Shown: positions 21,825-34,533, counted from the first letter of the stretch. The stretch is DNA of 64,000 bases from Plantago ovata (GCA_028274465.1 CM051456.1:66388753-66452752), one strand, 5' to 3'. The notes: generated by a model from the sequence alone, not told the origin. Translations and numbers: made by a program.

Positions 21825-24800
21825 CCAAACAAGCTGTTGAAAAGCAACTTGTTAAGTCAAAAGGCAAGATTACTAAAAGTAATCAGCAGACCTTTGCTGA
21901 CAAACCTGAATCAAGTAAGGGTGCTGAGACAAAAGCTCAGCATTCTCCGAAAAGTGGACTCGGCTTAAAAACCAAGCAAAGTCAACGTTTTCATGAGTAT
22001 AAGCAAAATCAGCAAAGATACTTCAAAGAGATGAATAAAACCAAGCCTAAGAGTTCTGACAAGACTCAAAACGCTAGGGCTAGAAGGAACCTTGCTAGAA
22101 AAGAACTTACTGAAAAGTATGTTCAGCAAAAAGGTCAACCGAGCAAGACACCACATCAAAAAGTGGATTTGATCAGCACGAATCAAAAGTCTTTTGGCTC
22201 AAAACCTCCTAGTTACTCAACAAGTAGAAAACAAGTCAAAGTTGAAAAACTTAAGACTTGGGTTTCCAATATTGGACATCCAATATTGGATAATTAACTT
22301 GTTTGCTCTTTATTGTGCAGACTTCAGCCACGGAGACAAACGATGCGATCTGGCACTTTGACAGTGGTTGTGGAAAGCACATGACGGGCAACAAGAATAA
22401 CCTTATAAACTATAGATGGTGGTCTAAAGGTCCAACAATAAGGTTTGCTAGTGGAGGATCTGGTTCTACAAAAGGTTATGGTGACGTGAAGTTAGGATGC
22501 ATTACCATTTCGGGAGTTCTTTATGTCAAAAATCTTAAGTTTAACCTTTTCAGCATGAGTCACTTTGCTGATAAAGGATACTTCATCAAAATCAAAAGTG
22601 ATGAATGTAAACTTATAGACTTTGAGACATAGAAGGTTATTATGGTTGCTAGAAGATCAGGAGGCTTGTACACTGTAGATTGGTCTTCAGCAATCGTTGA
22701 AAAATGCCTTGTCTCAGATCACGATTGCCTTGCTGAAAAAGCATGGTTATGGCATAAACGAACAACTCACCTAAACTTCAAGACGCTGAATAAGATGTCT
22801 AAAAAGGCACTTGTAGTTGGATTACCTAAGGTTACTTTCAAGAAGGATGGTGTTTGCAACGCATGTCAACAAGGAAAGCAAACCAAATCTTCTTTTAAGA
22901 ACAAGGCAGTACCGTCAACTACAAAACCTTTACAACTCTTGCACATGGACTTGTTTGAATCTTATTCAACAAGCTATGCTGGTAAGAAGTATGGTCTAGT
23001 GGTGATAGATGATTATTCAAGATTCACTTGGGTAGTATTTATCAAACACAAGTCTGAAACAAGGACTGAAATACCTAACTTGCTGAATAAGCTTGAAGTC
23101 ATGAAAAATGACAAGGTAAAAGTCATAAGAACAGACCATGGTACTGAGTTTGTAAACTAGTACATAACTGAGTATTGCACTTCAAAAGGCATACAACATC
23201 AGTTATCCTCAGTAAGGACACCACAACAAAACGGTATTGCTGAAGGGAAGAATCACACCCTAAAAGAAGCTGCAAGAACAATGCTTGCTGACACTGAAAT
23301 AAGTGAAGCTTACTGGGTTGAAGCGATTAATACCGCCTGTTACACTCAAAATAAATGTTAGATTACTAAGGAATACAACAAAACTCCTTATGAGTTATTT
23401 GTTGGAAGACCTCCTAACATTACCCATCTAAGAGTATTTGGTTGTAAGTGTTTTGTTCTTAACAATGGTAGAGAATACCTAAGAACATTTCAACCAAAGG
23501 CAGACGAAGCGATATTTCTTGGTTACTCCTTGCATAGTAAAGCTTATAGAGTTTACAACAAAAAGGCACAAAAGATCGAAGAATCAGTGCATGATGTATT
23601 CTACGAAAAGTCACAAGAAGTGCCTGCTGAAGAAGAAATATCAGATTCTATGAAGAAGCTACTCATACACGAGCAAAGAACTGAATCTGATGCTAGGAAA
23701 TCAAGTCAATTGAACTAAATGATGATTCTGACAATGACTCTCCTCCCCCAAGTCATGACAAGATAAATATAGTTCATGACAAAGAATTTCCAGCAAAAGA
23801 CGCAGTTGCTCCGGATGTTGCTGAAACTATGCAACTTCATGTGTCTGCTGATGAGTTACCACAATCTAGCAATGCTGAACAAGCAGTTGCTGATCAGCAG
23901 AGACACAACAAATACCAGTAGTACTGAACAAGTACATGCTGATGAGCAAACTTATCCAGATCCAAAGAGCCGAAAACCTGTTAATAAATGGATTAGAGAT
24001 CATCCCTCTACAGATATGATTGGTGATATTGACAAACGCCAAGTGACTAGATCCAAAGTATCTGCTACTCATGCACTTGCTGAATAAGCAAATGTCGTAG
24101 AAGTAGAATCTTTGTTCTCTTGCTTTGTTTCAGAAATTGAACCGAAGACCATAGAATAAGCTTTAAAGCATTCTGAATGGATCAAGGCAATGCAAGAAGA
24201 ACTGGATCAATTTGAAAGGAACAAAGGCTGGAAACTTGTACCTCTTGCTGAAGGCAAGAAAGCTATTGGTATAAAGTGGGTGTTCAGAAACAAGCTGAGT
24301 GAGTCTGGTGAAGTAACAAGGAACAAAGCACGTTTAGTTGCTCAAGGTTACTGTCAGACTGAAGGATTGGACTATGATGAGTCTTATGCACCAGTTGCAA
24401 GATTGGATGCAATTAGACTTTTGTTGGCCTTTGCTGCTCACAATGACCTCATTGTTTATCAAATGGATGTTAAAAGTGCATTCTTAAATGGTGAACTTGC
24501 TGAAGAAGTCTACTTGGAACAACCCCCTGGCTTTGAACTTCCCTCAGAAACCATGATGGTATACAAGCTTCAGAAAGCTGTATGTGGTCTAAAGCAAGCA
24601 CCTAGAGATTGGTATGACACCTTAGCTAAGTTCTTGCTAGATAATGGTTTCAAGAAAGGTGAAGTTGACAAAACTTTGTTTACCATGAACCATGATGGTA
24701 AAATACTCTTAGTTCAGATTTATGTGGATGACATAATATTTGGATCTAAGGACAAGCAACTTTGTGATGATTTTTCCAAATTCATGACAAACAAATTTGA

Positions 24801-25665
24801 AATGAGTATGATGGGTAAATTGAATTATTTCCTAGGATTGCGAGTCAAGCAACTCAAGGATGGAATATACATAAATCAAGCAAAGTATGCGAAAGAAATG
24901 CTCATAAAGTTTAGGATCAAAGAGGAAGAAAAACCTGAAAAGATTCCTATGAGTGTTGGTACCAAATTGGGCTATACTAAAGAAGATAAATGTGTTGAAG
25001 AACACAACTATAGGAAGCTCATTGGTTCCTTGTTGTATTTAACAGCAAGTAGACCGGACATTCAGTATGCTGTTTGTGTGTGTGCAAGATTTCAATCTGA
25101 TCCAAGAGAATCACACTACAAAAAGGCACTTAAGATACTGAAATATGTCAAAGGTACAATCAATGTTGGATTATGGTATCCTAAAGATTCTGGACTTGAA
25201 TTGGTTGGTTATTCTGATTGTGATCATGGAGGATCAACTCTTGATAGAAAAAGTACTTCTGGAACTTGTCAGTTTCTAGGTACTAGATTAATATCATGGT
25301 TCAGCAAGAAGCAAACCTGTGTTGCCAATTTATCCACTGAATCTGAGTACATTGCGGCTGGTTGTTGCACAGCTCAAATCCTATGGATTCAGCAATAATT
25401 AAGAGATTATGGTATTTCTGCAAAGAAAACACCAATCTTTTATAATAATACAAGTGCTATTGCTATCACGCAAAATCCTAAGTTCCACTCAAGGACAAAG
25501 CACATTGATATTAGACATCATTTCATTAGATCATGTGGAAAAATGAGACATTGAGGTTGTAAAAGTAGGTACTGATGATCAACTTACTGACATCTTTACC
25601 AAGCCCCTACCAGATAATAGATTCGCAACGCTAAGGTATAACCTTGGTTTGATTGAATTACCTTA
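21825..25665 (+). pseudogene. SIRE-like copy 1 pol: protease, integrase, RT, RNase H
   Basis: Copia-type polyprotein region. Domains in order: gag-distal Lys-rich linker; protease with the FDSGCGKHMTG motif (about 22350); integrase with a GAG-pre-integrase zinc region (about 22730-22900) and DDE core (LHMDL, VIRTDHGTEFVN); reverse transcriptase (about 24190-25000, [11 protein letters not shown] box); RNase H ([15 protein letters not shown], about 25200-25660). It follows the solo LTR and precedes the hairpin array. Broken, with several breaks. Confidence 0.9.
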
Positions 25666-25687
25666 ATAGTAAGGGATACAACTGGCA

Positions 25688-26056
25688 GATTGCTAAAACA
25701 GGCATTCAGCAAGCCAAAGTATGCTTACTTAATTAAAAGCTCCTTCCACTGATTTCTTCTAAAAAGAAATGATAGTTCACTACATGATTGTTGAAACAGG
25801 CATTCAGCAAGTAATTCCTTCAAAACGGGTATTTGTTAGGAAACTTGATCACTTGCTGAGACGGGCACTCAGTAAGAAAAAAACCTTAAGGATTGCTGAA
25901 ACGGGCATTCAGACAATCAAATATACTGAAACAGGTATTCAAGTATCAAAGGAAAAATTCTGAGATGGGAACTCAACAAAGAGCAAACACACTTCTCAGA
26001 TTTTACCAAAAGATATCTCAAGATAAAAAGAATATACTGAGACGGAAACTCAGAAA
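25688..26056 (+). repeat. Hairpin array between pol and third ORF, copy 1
   Basis: About seven spaced stem-loops built on CTGA-AACRGGYA-TTCAG, with outer stems that differ from unit to unit but still pair. It starts within about 25 bp of the pol end. The same array is at 40458-40817 and, inverted, at 60495-60857. A purine run TTAAGGGGGAAC follows near 26093. Confidence 0.75.
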
Positions 26057-26443
26057 TGTCTTTTCACTTAAGGAAATATGAGATATTTGATTAAGGGGGA
26101 ACTTTCAGCAAATAACAAGGCTTGTTACCCAAATTCGCTGAAAAGATTCTTGTTTACTTCAGCAAGCAATCAAATCCCATAAATCTAGGTAAAATCAATT
26201 TGTGACGTTAATCGTGGAACAGATAAACTCGCTGTTAATCATGACATGAAATACAATCGTGGCCATTGATTTAAAGTAGTTTTTGATCTGACGGTTAATA
26301 TTACAAAGAGAAATAGTGCTCTGACGGTTTTTGTTAGTGGACCACTACGCATTTAATGCAAAGGCTCCACTAACGCTGTTGAATCTCTGTTATACCCTTG
26401 CTGAGAACTCAAAATCGTTTGAGCTTCTTGCACACCAGAGATA

Positions 26444-26452
26444 CTATATAAA
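26444..26452 (+). promoter_or_regulatory. TATA box of the third ORF, SIRE-like copy 1
   Basis: CTATATAAA about 140 bp before the third-ORF ATG. It is conserved at 41199-41207 in copy 2. Upstream lie an inverted repeat TTAGTGG (26335-26341) / CCACTAA (26368-26374) and two TCTGACGGTT repeats. It suggests a separate transcript for the third ORF. Confidence 0.6.
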
Positions 26453-26592
26453 CAAAGAGTTAGAGAAAGACAAAATTCTTTAACTCACATTTCCTTTCTC
26501 TGCAAATTTTATAGTCTGTAGCCTGAATTCACTGTACCTCCGGTCAAAAAGCAAGTTAATCTTTTTCGTACACTTCTACCGCTATATAAAAA

Positions 26593-29500
26593 ATGGCCCC
26601 AAAGAGACAGTCCTCCAAGACCTCAAAGTCATCAAAGGCTGATTGTGCTGGAAAAAGCACTACTCCGATTGTAACTCCGGCAACCAACACAGTGAAAATT
26701 GTGTTGAAGAACGACCGCATAACGGAGAGAGCCATGCCACCTGCATATCTTGACACTGCAAAGTGTGAACAGATGATGCAATGGAGCGGATTTGCCAAAG
26801 AGAAGTATATAAGATACTTCTATGAACAAGAATTAGATGGAGAAAATGAAGAGGCACTGGACTTGATAAAACAACAAGGCCTTCTTTTCTTCATAACTGC
26901 TCGCCCTAAGAAAGTGAGTATGTTAGATGCCATGGAATTCTACAACAATGCAGAAATCCAAACTCTGACTGATGGACAAGGAGTCACAGAAAAAGTGATT
27001 TCTACCACAGTTCAAGGTGTGCAAATCATCCTAAAATTGATTGATTTGGCCAACATCTTTCAGATTCTAACTACTGGAACTGAAGATGACATCACTGCCA
27101 CTGATGAATAAATTGAAGCCTTCTACAGTGATGTTAGAAACGAAAGAATGAAGAAAGGAGAGATTTCTCCCGTGACTTGGACAAAGCACGTAAAAGGGAA
27201 GCATCTCTGCCATTCACATGGTCTAGTAGCTCTGCTACTCATCAAAGTCCTAGACTCCCAAGTTGGAGGAATTGACCAAGTAGGCTTGAGAAGGTGGCCG
27301 CTGCTGATGCATATACATGAGAACAAAACTGAGCTCAACTGGGCAAAGTACATTTTCAACAGACTTGTTGATTGTGTTACTAAATTTAAGGTCAAGGTTG
27401 AAGACAACAAGGTCTCACCCACCTTCCCAGTCATGTATGGACTAAAAATATGCTATATCCTTGAACACTTCAAGATTCAGCTGAGAAGCCCATTGCCGAT
27501 TAAGAAATCAGTATGCAATGTGGGAAGAGCCTTCTACAAGCAAAATGGACCTAAGCCTGCTGACAAGAAATCAAAGAAGACAACAGCTGCAAATGTTGTC
27601 AGCACAAGTCAGCAAGAAAGGTATACAACAGATGCAGATGTTGTCACCACCAGTCAGCAAGACACGATTCCAACAGCTGCAAATGTTGTTGATGAAACTG
27701 CTGTAGATGGTGATCAACAAGGTACGTGTACAACAACCGTTGCTGAAAATGCAACTACTGCAGATGTTGCTGCTGAAAAGAAACTGGAGAAATCCATGAA
27801 CAAAAAGAGGAAAGATGATGATGACACTCAAACTGCAACGTCATCAGCTGACCCCATCCCTAAGAAGAAATGGACAAAGACTCACCAAACAAAGAAAACA
27901 CTGGCTCGCAAATCAGTTCCAATTGTCCATGATCTTTCGGATGATGCTTCAGGAGTTGCTGAAACACAAGCCACTCCAGTAGATGTTGATGAAGTGCTTG
28001 CGGAAGCCTTCAGTAATGTTGAAGTGTTTGCAGAAGCCTTCAACAATCAACTTAATGTTTGTACATCTGCTGAGATAAGACAACAAGGCAGTGGAAACGA
28101 AATTTCTGCCCCAATCCCAGATATCTACATTGTAGATAATCTAGATGATCAGACTCTGGAACCAGCAAGTGATATTGCTGCTGATCTGAGAAACGCGGCA
28201 CTTGCTGATGCTGATGAAAAGATGGTTGTTGAACAAGCAATTCATCAACTTGCTAAAACCGCAGTTGCTAAAGAACCAGTTGCTGAGACTATAATGGTTC
28301 AAGTCCCATAGATTGCTGAAACACCACAAGAGACACTATTAGACGACGCATCTCGTGATGCTGAGAATACTGGACCTAGTTCACCGAAAACATCCATTGA
28401 CAAAGTTCAGCTGGTGCTGACAGAACTGAGCCAGCAAATGGATTTGGAGATTGATGACAACTCCAACAAATCAGTAGATGTTTTCATGACCAGTAGTGAA
28501 CTAAAAGGTCAAGATGTCTCTGCTCAACTTGTCAATTCAGAGACAAGGGAGATTGCTGAATCTGCACAGCCTTCTCAAATAGAGCAAGAAAAGAAGTCTG
28601 CTGAAGAACAAGTCCAAGATAATGAAGAAGTTGTCATTGCTAAAAGGACTGAGTCACCACCTGCCCTTCTTCAGCAGGTAGTTAATTCAGACATAATTAA
28701 AACTTCACTATCTGAAACTTTTTCTTTTGCTGATATAATTATTTCTTACAGACTTCTCAAGATACAAGTCAGAAGATTGCTGAAACTTCTGCACCAGAAT
28801 CCACAACTCCTGTTCAGCAGGTAGATGAAGTTTTTGGTAATTCAACTATGTTTGAAAACTTAGTACTTGTATCTAACATAAAATTGTTTCAGGATGAACA
28901 ATTCAAGGATGCTTCTCAAGCTCCTGAAGCAATGGAAATAGTACCAGCACAACAAAGTGTGCAACATGAGCTTGTTGAACTTCAGCAGGTAAATCATGTT
29001 CCAGCTTTTGACTCTAAAACTATCTTCTAAAACCTTCCTGAACTTAATTTTATTCCTTTTCAGGCTCAAAAGGAGACCACTAAAGTGGTTCACATCACTG
29101 AAGATTTGGAAGTAAGTTCAGAGGAACTTTACTCAAACTTCAAGAGAACTACCTTGACCAGAGTTGCTAAATCTGTCAGCAACTGGCAAAGGTACAAAAG
29201 GATGGACTTTTCTGATCTTCACCTTCATCTGCCCAACGAGAAAAAGAGACTTTCTCTGCTGAAACTCGAGACATTTGTGCACTCCATACTTCCAGAAGAG
29301 TTGACATATTCTCAGCTCATGAGCTCATGTCTTATTGCTCTAATCAGAGAGAATATGAAAGCTAAATTCAAGAGTGCCTCTCCAGCTGAACAAGCTGTGA
29401 TGCTCAAGGGTTGCTTTGTACCCGTGGTGGCTGATCCCCACAAAATCAATGAGGAAGAGGAAGTTACAAGTGCAGCAATGTACAAACATCTTGAGTTGGT

Positions 29501-31799
29501 CATACTGACGGACGATGATGACGAAGAAGAGGATGAGAACATTCCCAAAGATCCCAGTGATGATGAAGGAAAAGATTCTAAGGACAAAAAGGATGATGAT
29601 GATGATGATGATAATCAAGGTCCTAATCCTGATGCTGGTGGACTTAAACTGACAGTTGCTGAGGCTGAACATCATGATACTGAAAATCAGCAAGCTGATC
29701 ACACAACAAATCAGCATCAAGAATCCACTCCTGCTCCTGCTGAGACAAGTACTCAAGCAACTGAACAAGTTGCTGAAACTGAAGAAGAGTACGCCAAAAA
29801 GCGTGCTGAAATGAAATTAGGCAAAAATAAGCTTTCTGATGCCGAGTTAACTTTACTCGATGCCAAGGTCACTGAACTAAACCTTGATGATGAAGAAATG
29901 GATGAAGATTATCAAAGAGCACTTCAAAACAGTCTACAGATTCATGCAAGGCATACGCAGAATCTAGAAATTGCTCAATCTTCAGGAGTGAAGCACACGA
30001 AAGTCCCCTCCCTTCCACTTACTACTGGTGAAACTCCAGTTGTTGAGTCTCACGAGTTGCCCTCAGCAACCACTCAACCTAAAGTGAATGAAGCTACATA
30101 TTTAGGAAACAAGGTTGCTGGCCTTGATGAATCTGATGACGAAGAAGATCTCTTCAATTTTTCAGCAAACGAAGAAGAACTGACAAAGAAAGCTGAACCC
30201 CCAGTGGTTACAATTCCTCCTCGTGATGATGATCATGATGTAGGAGATGATGAAAGATGCCGTTTGATGATCAATGATGATCAATTCGCTACTGAGCTCA
30301 AAGTTCATTCACTAACTCCTTCCTTAGTGTCGTTCCCTAGTGTTGAGGATTTTACTCCCAGAATTAAGGCACTAATGGAAGTTCACAAAGCTTGCAAAGA
30401 AGAGGACGATGCACTGCTTGCTGAGAGTCTGCTTAACATAGGCAAAATACTGGCTACTGTGCTGAAACGCACTACTTCTCTTACCATAGCTCAGAAAGAC
30501 ATAAGTCTACATCATAAAAGCTATTAAGAAGATGTCAGTCAAGCACTCAAACTGGCAAAGACTGCATTGAAAAAGGCTCAGACTTTCATTCAAGAAAAAG
30601 TCGACAATGAGCGCAGACATGAGGAGAACTTGGTGAGTATCAAAAAAGAATTGTCCAAGCTGACTTCTGATCAGCAAGGAATAATTCTTAAGTACAACAG
30701 CCTAAGTAAACTTGCTAAAAATTGCAATGAATTTTTCTCTCTGCACATTCACCCAATGATGCAATCCATGTCTAAGGGGGAAGATAAACAAAGAAAATCT
30801 TCAAGAAAGAAAACCCCTGTTGAAGCGCCATTGATTCTGCCTAGTCTACCTCCAATAGAACATCTTGCTGAAAGAGAGCAAAGTTCTAAAAGACAAGCTG
30901 AAACAGATTCTGAGATAAATTCAGCAAATCCGAAAAGGAGAAGAACATCTGCTGAAACTCATGAATACTATCATACTGAAAGTCATCAAGATCTGAATGA
31001 AGATGATGACGATGATGACAATCAAACAATAGCTCAAGCAATAAGAGCTAGACCAATCACAACCCTAACTCCTTCTGGCCACTCAAAACATTTCTCTTCT
31101 GACTCAAGATCTTCAGCAAGAGATCATGAAAATGCAAAGTCAAGAAGAAGAAGGCAAAGACAGGAAGAAAAGAGGCTAGCCTACATTTCCATTGGCTCCA
31201 GCATTGAATACACAAAGACCAGCAATGAGGAAACAACTCAAAATGTGATCAGAAATGTTCATGGTTGCTGGATCTTAAAGCTGGAAGATGTGTTGGTAAA
31301 TGATTTCTTTCCAACTGCTGTACTGAATCAAATGTACACTTGGCTGAATCTGGAAGTCTTAGTAAGAACAACTTCTATTGGCAAGCTAATGAAGCAAGAG
31401 CCTGATTTGATCAAACCAATTGATGTTGCTTACTATACTGATCCTTTAACCAAGAAGTCAAAGAAGAAATATGGCTTGATTCCTTATGAGTATTTCTATC
31501 TCACTGCCAAGGATCAAGAAGAAGATCTTCTCTGGTTAAGAAAGATTCATGCTAACAAGGGAATTTTAGATACACAACTTCTCCATGCCAGCAATTGGGG
31601 CATGCACTTGTGGGTGTTGCACTACAAAGAAATGAATGGTGAAAACCATCATTATACTGCCTGCAAGAATGCAAGGATCATTCAGCTTGAAGTCCGTAAG
31701 TTACTTGAAGATTACGAAAAGGACTGTGTTGAATTTTCTGCGCTTGCTAAGAAAAGTGTAAGGGAGGTTCTGAGGAAATCTTCTGCTGGAATAGCTTAA
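26593..31799 (+). pseudogene. SIRE-like third ORF region ('env-like'), copy 1
   Basis: A long coding region after pol. The start is the ATG at 26593 (MAPKRQSSKTSKSSK), conserved at 41343 in copy 2. The N-terminus is basic. A conserved globular part follows (about 27150-27530, KHLCHSHGLVALLLIKVLDS). Then come long hydrophilic Ala/Glu/Gln/Thr stretches, an acidic Asp/Glu run (about 29500-29640) and a C-terminal part with KR-rich patches. I see no signal peptide or transmembrane segment, so an envelope role is not supported by sequence. Three intron-like gaps lie at 28678-28751, 28821-28892 and 28989-29063. SIRE/Maximus elements are known to carry such a third ORF. Broken, with a few breaks. Confidence 0.75.
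28678..29063 (+). other. Three mini-introns in the third ORF
   Basis: Introns of 74, 72 and 75 bp, each with donor TTCAGCAG|GTA and a T-rich acceptor (TTACAG, TTTCAG, TTTCAG). The exons between are 69 and 96 bp, both multiples of three. The identical donor context suggests duplication of an exon-intron unit. Confidence 0.65.
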
Positions 31800-32062
31800 G
31801 TCCCTTGTAAAAGCTTTGTTTGTTTTTGTTTGCTGATCTGTGTAGTTATCTCTGAACTTACTTGTTAACTTACTGAAAGATAACTATCACCAATAAAGCT
31901 TTTGACTCTTATTGATTTTTGATTATGCAATCTACTTATGCTTACTGTTTTATTATTCAAGTATGCTTGCATTATTCAAACTGATTTATTCAACATCAGA
32001 AACCTCTAAAAGGGTAGCAATTAATTTAGCCATGGATTGCTAACATCAAAAAGGGGGAAATT
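31800..32062 (+). other. 3' UTR and polypurine tract, SIRE-like copy 1
   Basis: Non-coding. It ends in the polypurine tract AAAAAGGGGGAAAT directly before the 3' LTR at 32063. Confidence 0.8.
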
Positions 32063-32907
32063 TGTTAGGAAACTTGTAATTTTGATGAGCAATTAACCAT
32101 GCTAAATTAAGGAAAGTCCAGTAACTAGTACTCTTAAGGTCCATAGGAAATTATAATTTTAAGGACATTGTAAAAGAGGAACATTTGCTGAAGACCTAGT
32201 GTAGGTACTAGTTAGGTGCTTTAACCGCTTATGATGTATCTTGTTTTCTGAAAAGAAAAACAACCTATTGAAGCATTTGCTGATGATGTACTTTGTTTAC
32301 ACAAACAAACTATTGAAGCATTAGAACCGTTCAGAAACTTGAAGAATTCGAAGACTGAAGACTAAAGAAGATTTCTGAAGATGGTATCTACAAAGGCACA
32401 TGTTGCTCAGAAAGTGGAAACTTCAGCAACAGCTTGCATAAGTGAAAATCTAAATGACAGAGTAGGTTGTGCTTGCTGAAACTGAGACTGACCACTTGCT
32501 CAAATACATATGTGACCTCCTTGCTGAAAGTACTTGCATTTGCGCTCCAACGTTCATATTTGAATTTCATTCCAATGAACATTAAATGCAAAGTAAGCAT
32601 GCGAAGAACATGAAAACTAGAAGACAAATTAAGGACGCTGCTGAAAGTACAAAAGCAAGATAGTGACATTTTAAGGAACAAAGTCTTAGAATTTGAAATT
32701 CAAACGGCTCCCTTGATTCACTATAAATAGAGGTCATCCGGCAAAGACTTGAAGTGTGTCAACAACGTCATCAAACTCTCACTTGTGCTTAAACACTCAT
32801 ACCCTTCTATACTCTTCACTGCCATTGATCCGTTCCAAGACTTAAAGCTTGAAAAAGCTACTTGTGAAGAAGTGGAACATTCACGGCTAAGAAATTAGTT
32901 AAGTGTT
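32063..32907 (+). repeat. 3' LTR of SIRE-like copy 1 (left part)
   Basis: Matches the first part of the 5' LTR at 12102 closely. It is interrupted at 32907 by the 5' LTR of copy 2; the remainder, if present, would lie beyond copy 2 and the assembly gap. Confidence 0.85.
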
Positions 32908-34519
32908 TGTTAGGAAACTTGTAATTTTGATGAGCAATTAACCATGCTAAATTAAGAACACTCCAGTAACTAGTACTCTTAAGGTCCATAGGATTTTAGA
33001 ATTTTATGGACATTGTAAAAGAGGAACGTTTGCTGATGACTTAGTTAGGTTTTAGATAAGTTATTTCTTTAGTGTATGACGTATTTTATTTTCTGAGAAG
33101 AAAATAATATATTGACACTTTAGCGTATGATGTATTTTATTTTCTGAAAAGAAAATATCTTATTGATGCTTAGCTTTAATGAATCTTATTTTCTGAAAAG
33201 AAAATGACCTATTGAAGCATTTGTTGAAGATATATTTTGTTTATTACAAACAAATTATTGAAGCAAATAAGAAACCGGTCAGAATCTTGAAGACTTTTGA
33301 AGATCTGAAGACTTGAAGACTTGAAGACTTGAAGATTGCTGAAGACTGGTAAAGGCACGTGTTGCTCAGAAAGTGGAATTTTCAGCAACAGCATTGCATA
33401 AGTGAAAATCTGAAAGACAGAGTAGGTTGTGCTTGCTGAAACTGAGAATGAACACTTGCTGATGAACATATGTGACCTCTTGCTGAATGTACGTGAAATT
33501 GCGCTCCAATGTTACTGTTTGAATTCTATTCAAATATGCATTTAATGCAAAGCTTACACGCGAAGGACATGAAGACTAGAAGACAAACAAAGTTGCTGCT
33601 GAAAGTACAAAAGCAAGATAGTGACATGTTAATGAACAAAAGCCTTACGATTTGAAATTCAAGCGGCTTCTTACTTGCACTATAAATAGAGGTCATCCGG
33701 CAAAGAGTTGAAGTGTGTCAACAACGTGATCAAACTCTCACTTGTGATTAAAAACTCACAAACCTTCAAACACTCTTACTGCCATTGATCCGTTCCAAGA
33801 CTTAAAGCTTGAAAAAGCTACTTGTAAAGAAGAAGAACAAACTCAGCTAAGAAATTAGTTAAGTGTTCTTTATTTCGAACAAGAACAAGTCTTGACACCA
33901 GAAACAATCAAACTTGTTTACTGCAAAGTATTCCAAGTTGTGTTTCTTAGATTACTTGTTGTAACTGAATAAGTTATAATTAAGTTATCTCACCCCAAAA
34001 CTCTCTAACTGAAAATACACCCTTTCAGGCGTGATATTCAGGGGGAACTTAATCGAGCAAGGTTTTGCTGATTAAAAGTACCAAGTTTGGTGGAGAACAA
34101 GGTTGAGTTCTCTAGTTTAGGTTGGAGACAAAGCAAGTGTGCTTTGGTTTCTGTTGAATCGCTTTAGATAGGAGATTGTAAGGAACCTCAATCATATCTT
34201 AGTGGATTCAGTCCTAGAAAGAACAAAGTGGATTAGTTGAGAGATTACGCCACTCTCAGATACCACTATAAAAGCGTTTGTGTGATTTACTTACTGCATT
34301 TAGCTTTCAGCAAATTATATCTGTTTGTACACAGTCACTCACTTCACTTGCTGATTACTTGCTGAAAGAGCACTTAACGCTTGCTGAGAAAGTTAAGTAT
34401 CAACAACCTCATTACTGAAAAGTAATAAGTACTTGCTGAGAAAGTTTTTAAACGACAAAAGTTTGAAAAGACTATTCACCCCCCCTCTAGTCTTTTCTTA
34501 TTGTTTAAAGGGACCAACA
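32908..34519 (+). repeat. 5' LTR of SIRE-like copy 2
   Basis: TGTTAGGAAAC...GGACCAACA, 1612 bp, clearly diverged from the copy 1 LTRs. CTATAAATAG near 33680-33689 is the likely TATA box. Confidence 0.9.
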
Positions 34520-34521
34520 AG

Positions 34522-34533
34522 TGGTATCAGAGC
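34522..34533 (+). promoter_or_regulatory. Primer-binding site, tRNA-iMet type (copy 2)
   Basis: TGGTATCAGAGC, two bases after the LTR end, as in copy 1. Confidence 0.95.

Larger units (their letters stand above)
12102..32907 (+). mobile_element. Ty1/copia SIRE/Maximus-like element, copy 1
   Basis: A long copia element with 5' LTR, a tRNA-iMet primer site, gag, pol in copia order (protease, integrase, reverse transcriptase, RNase H), then a spacer, a third ORF region and a 3' LTR. It is split by a complete Athila-like element (14499-19983) and a solo LTR (20715-21824). Its 3' LTR is interrupted by copy 2. Pol order and the long extra ORF fit the SIRE/Maximus lineage. Coding regions have many breaks. 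The two LTRs remain very similar in their shared part, so the insertion is not ancient. Confidence 0.88.

Noticed and set aside
25688-26056. CRISPR-like or tRNA-like array after SIRE pol
   Set aside because: Spacing is irregular, stems differ and no tRNA arms or anticodon pattern is seen; a hairpin array of the element explains it.
26593-31799. Envelope glycoprotein call for the SIRE third ORF
   Set aside because: No signal peptide, transmembrane segment or clustered N-glycosylation/cysteine pattern is visible, so the name 'env-like' is kept only as a positional label.
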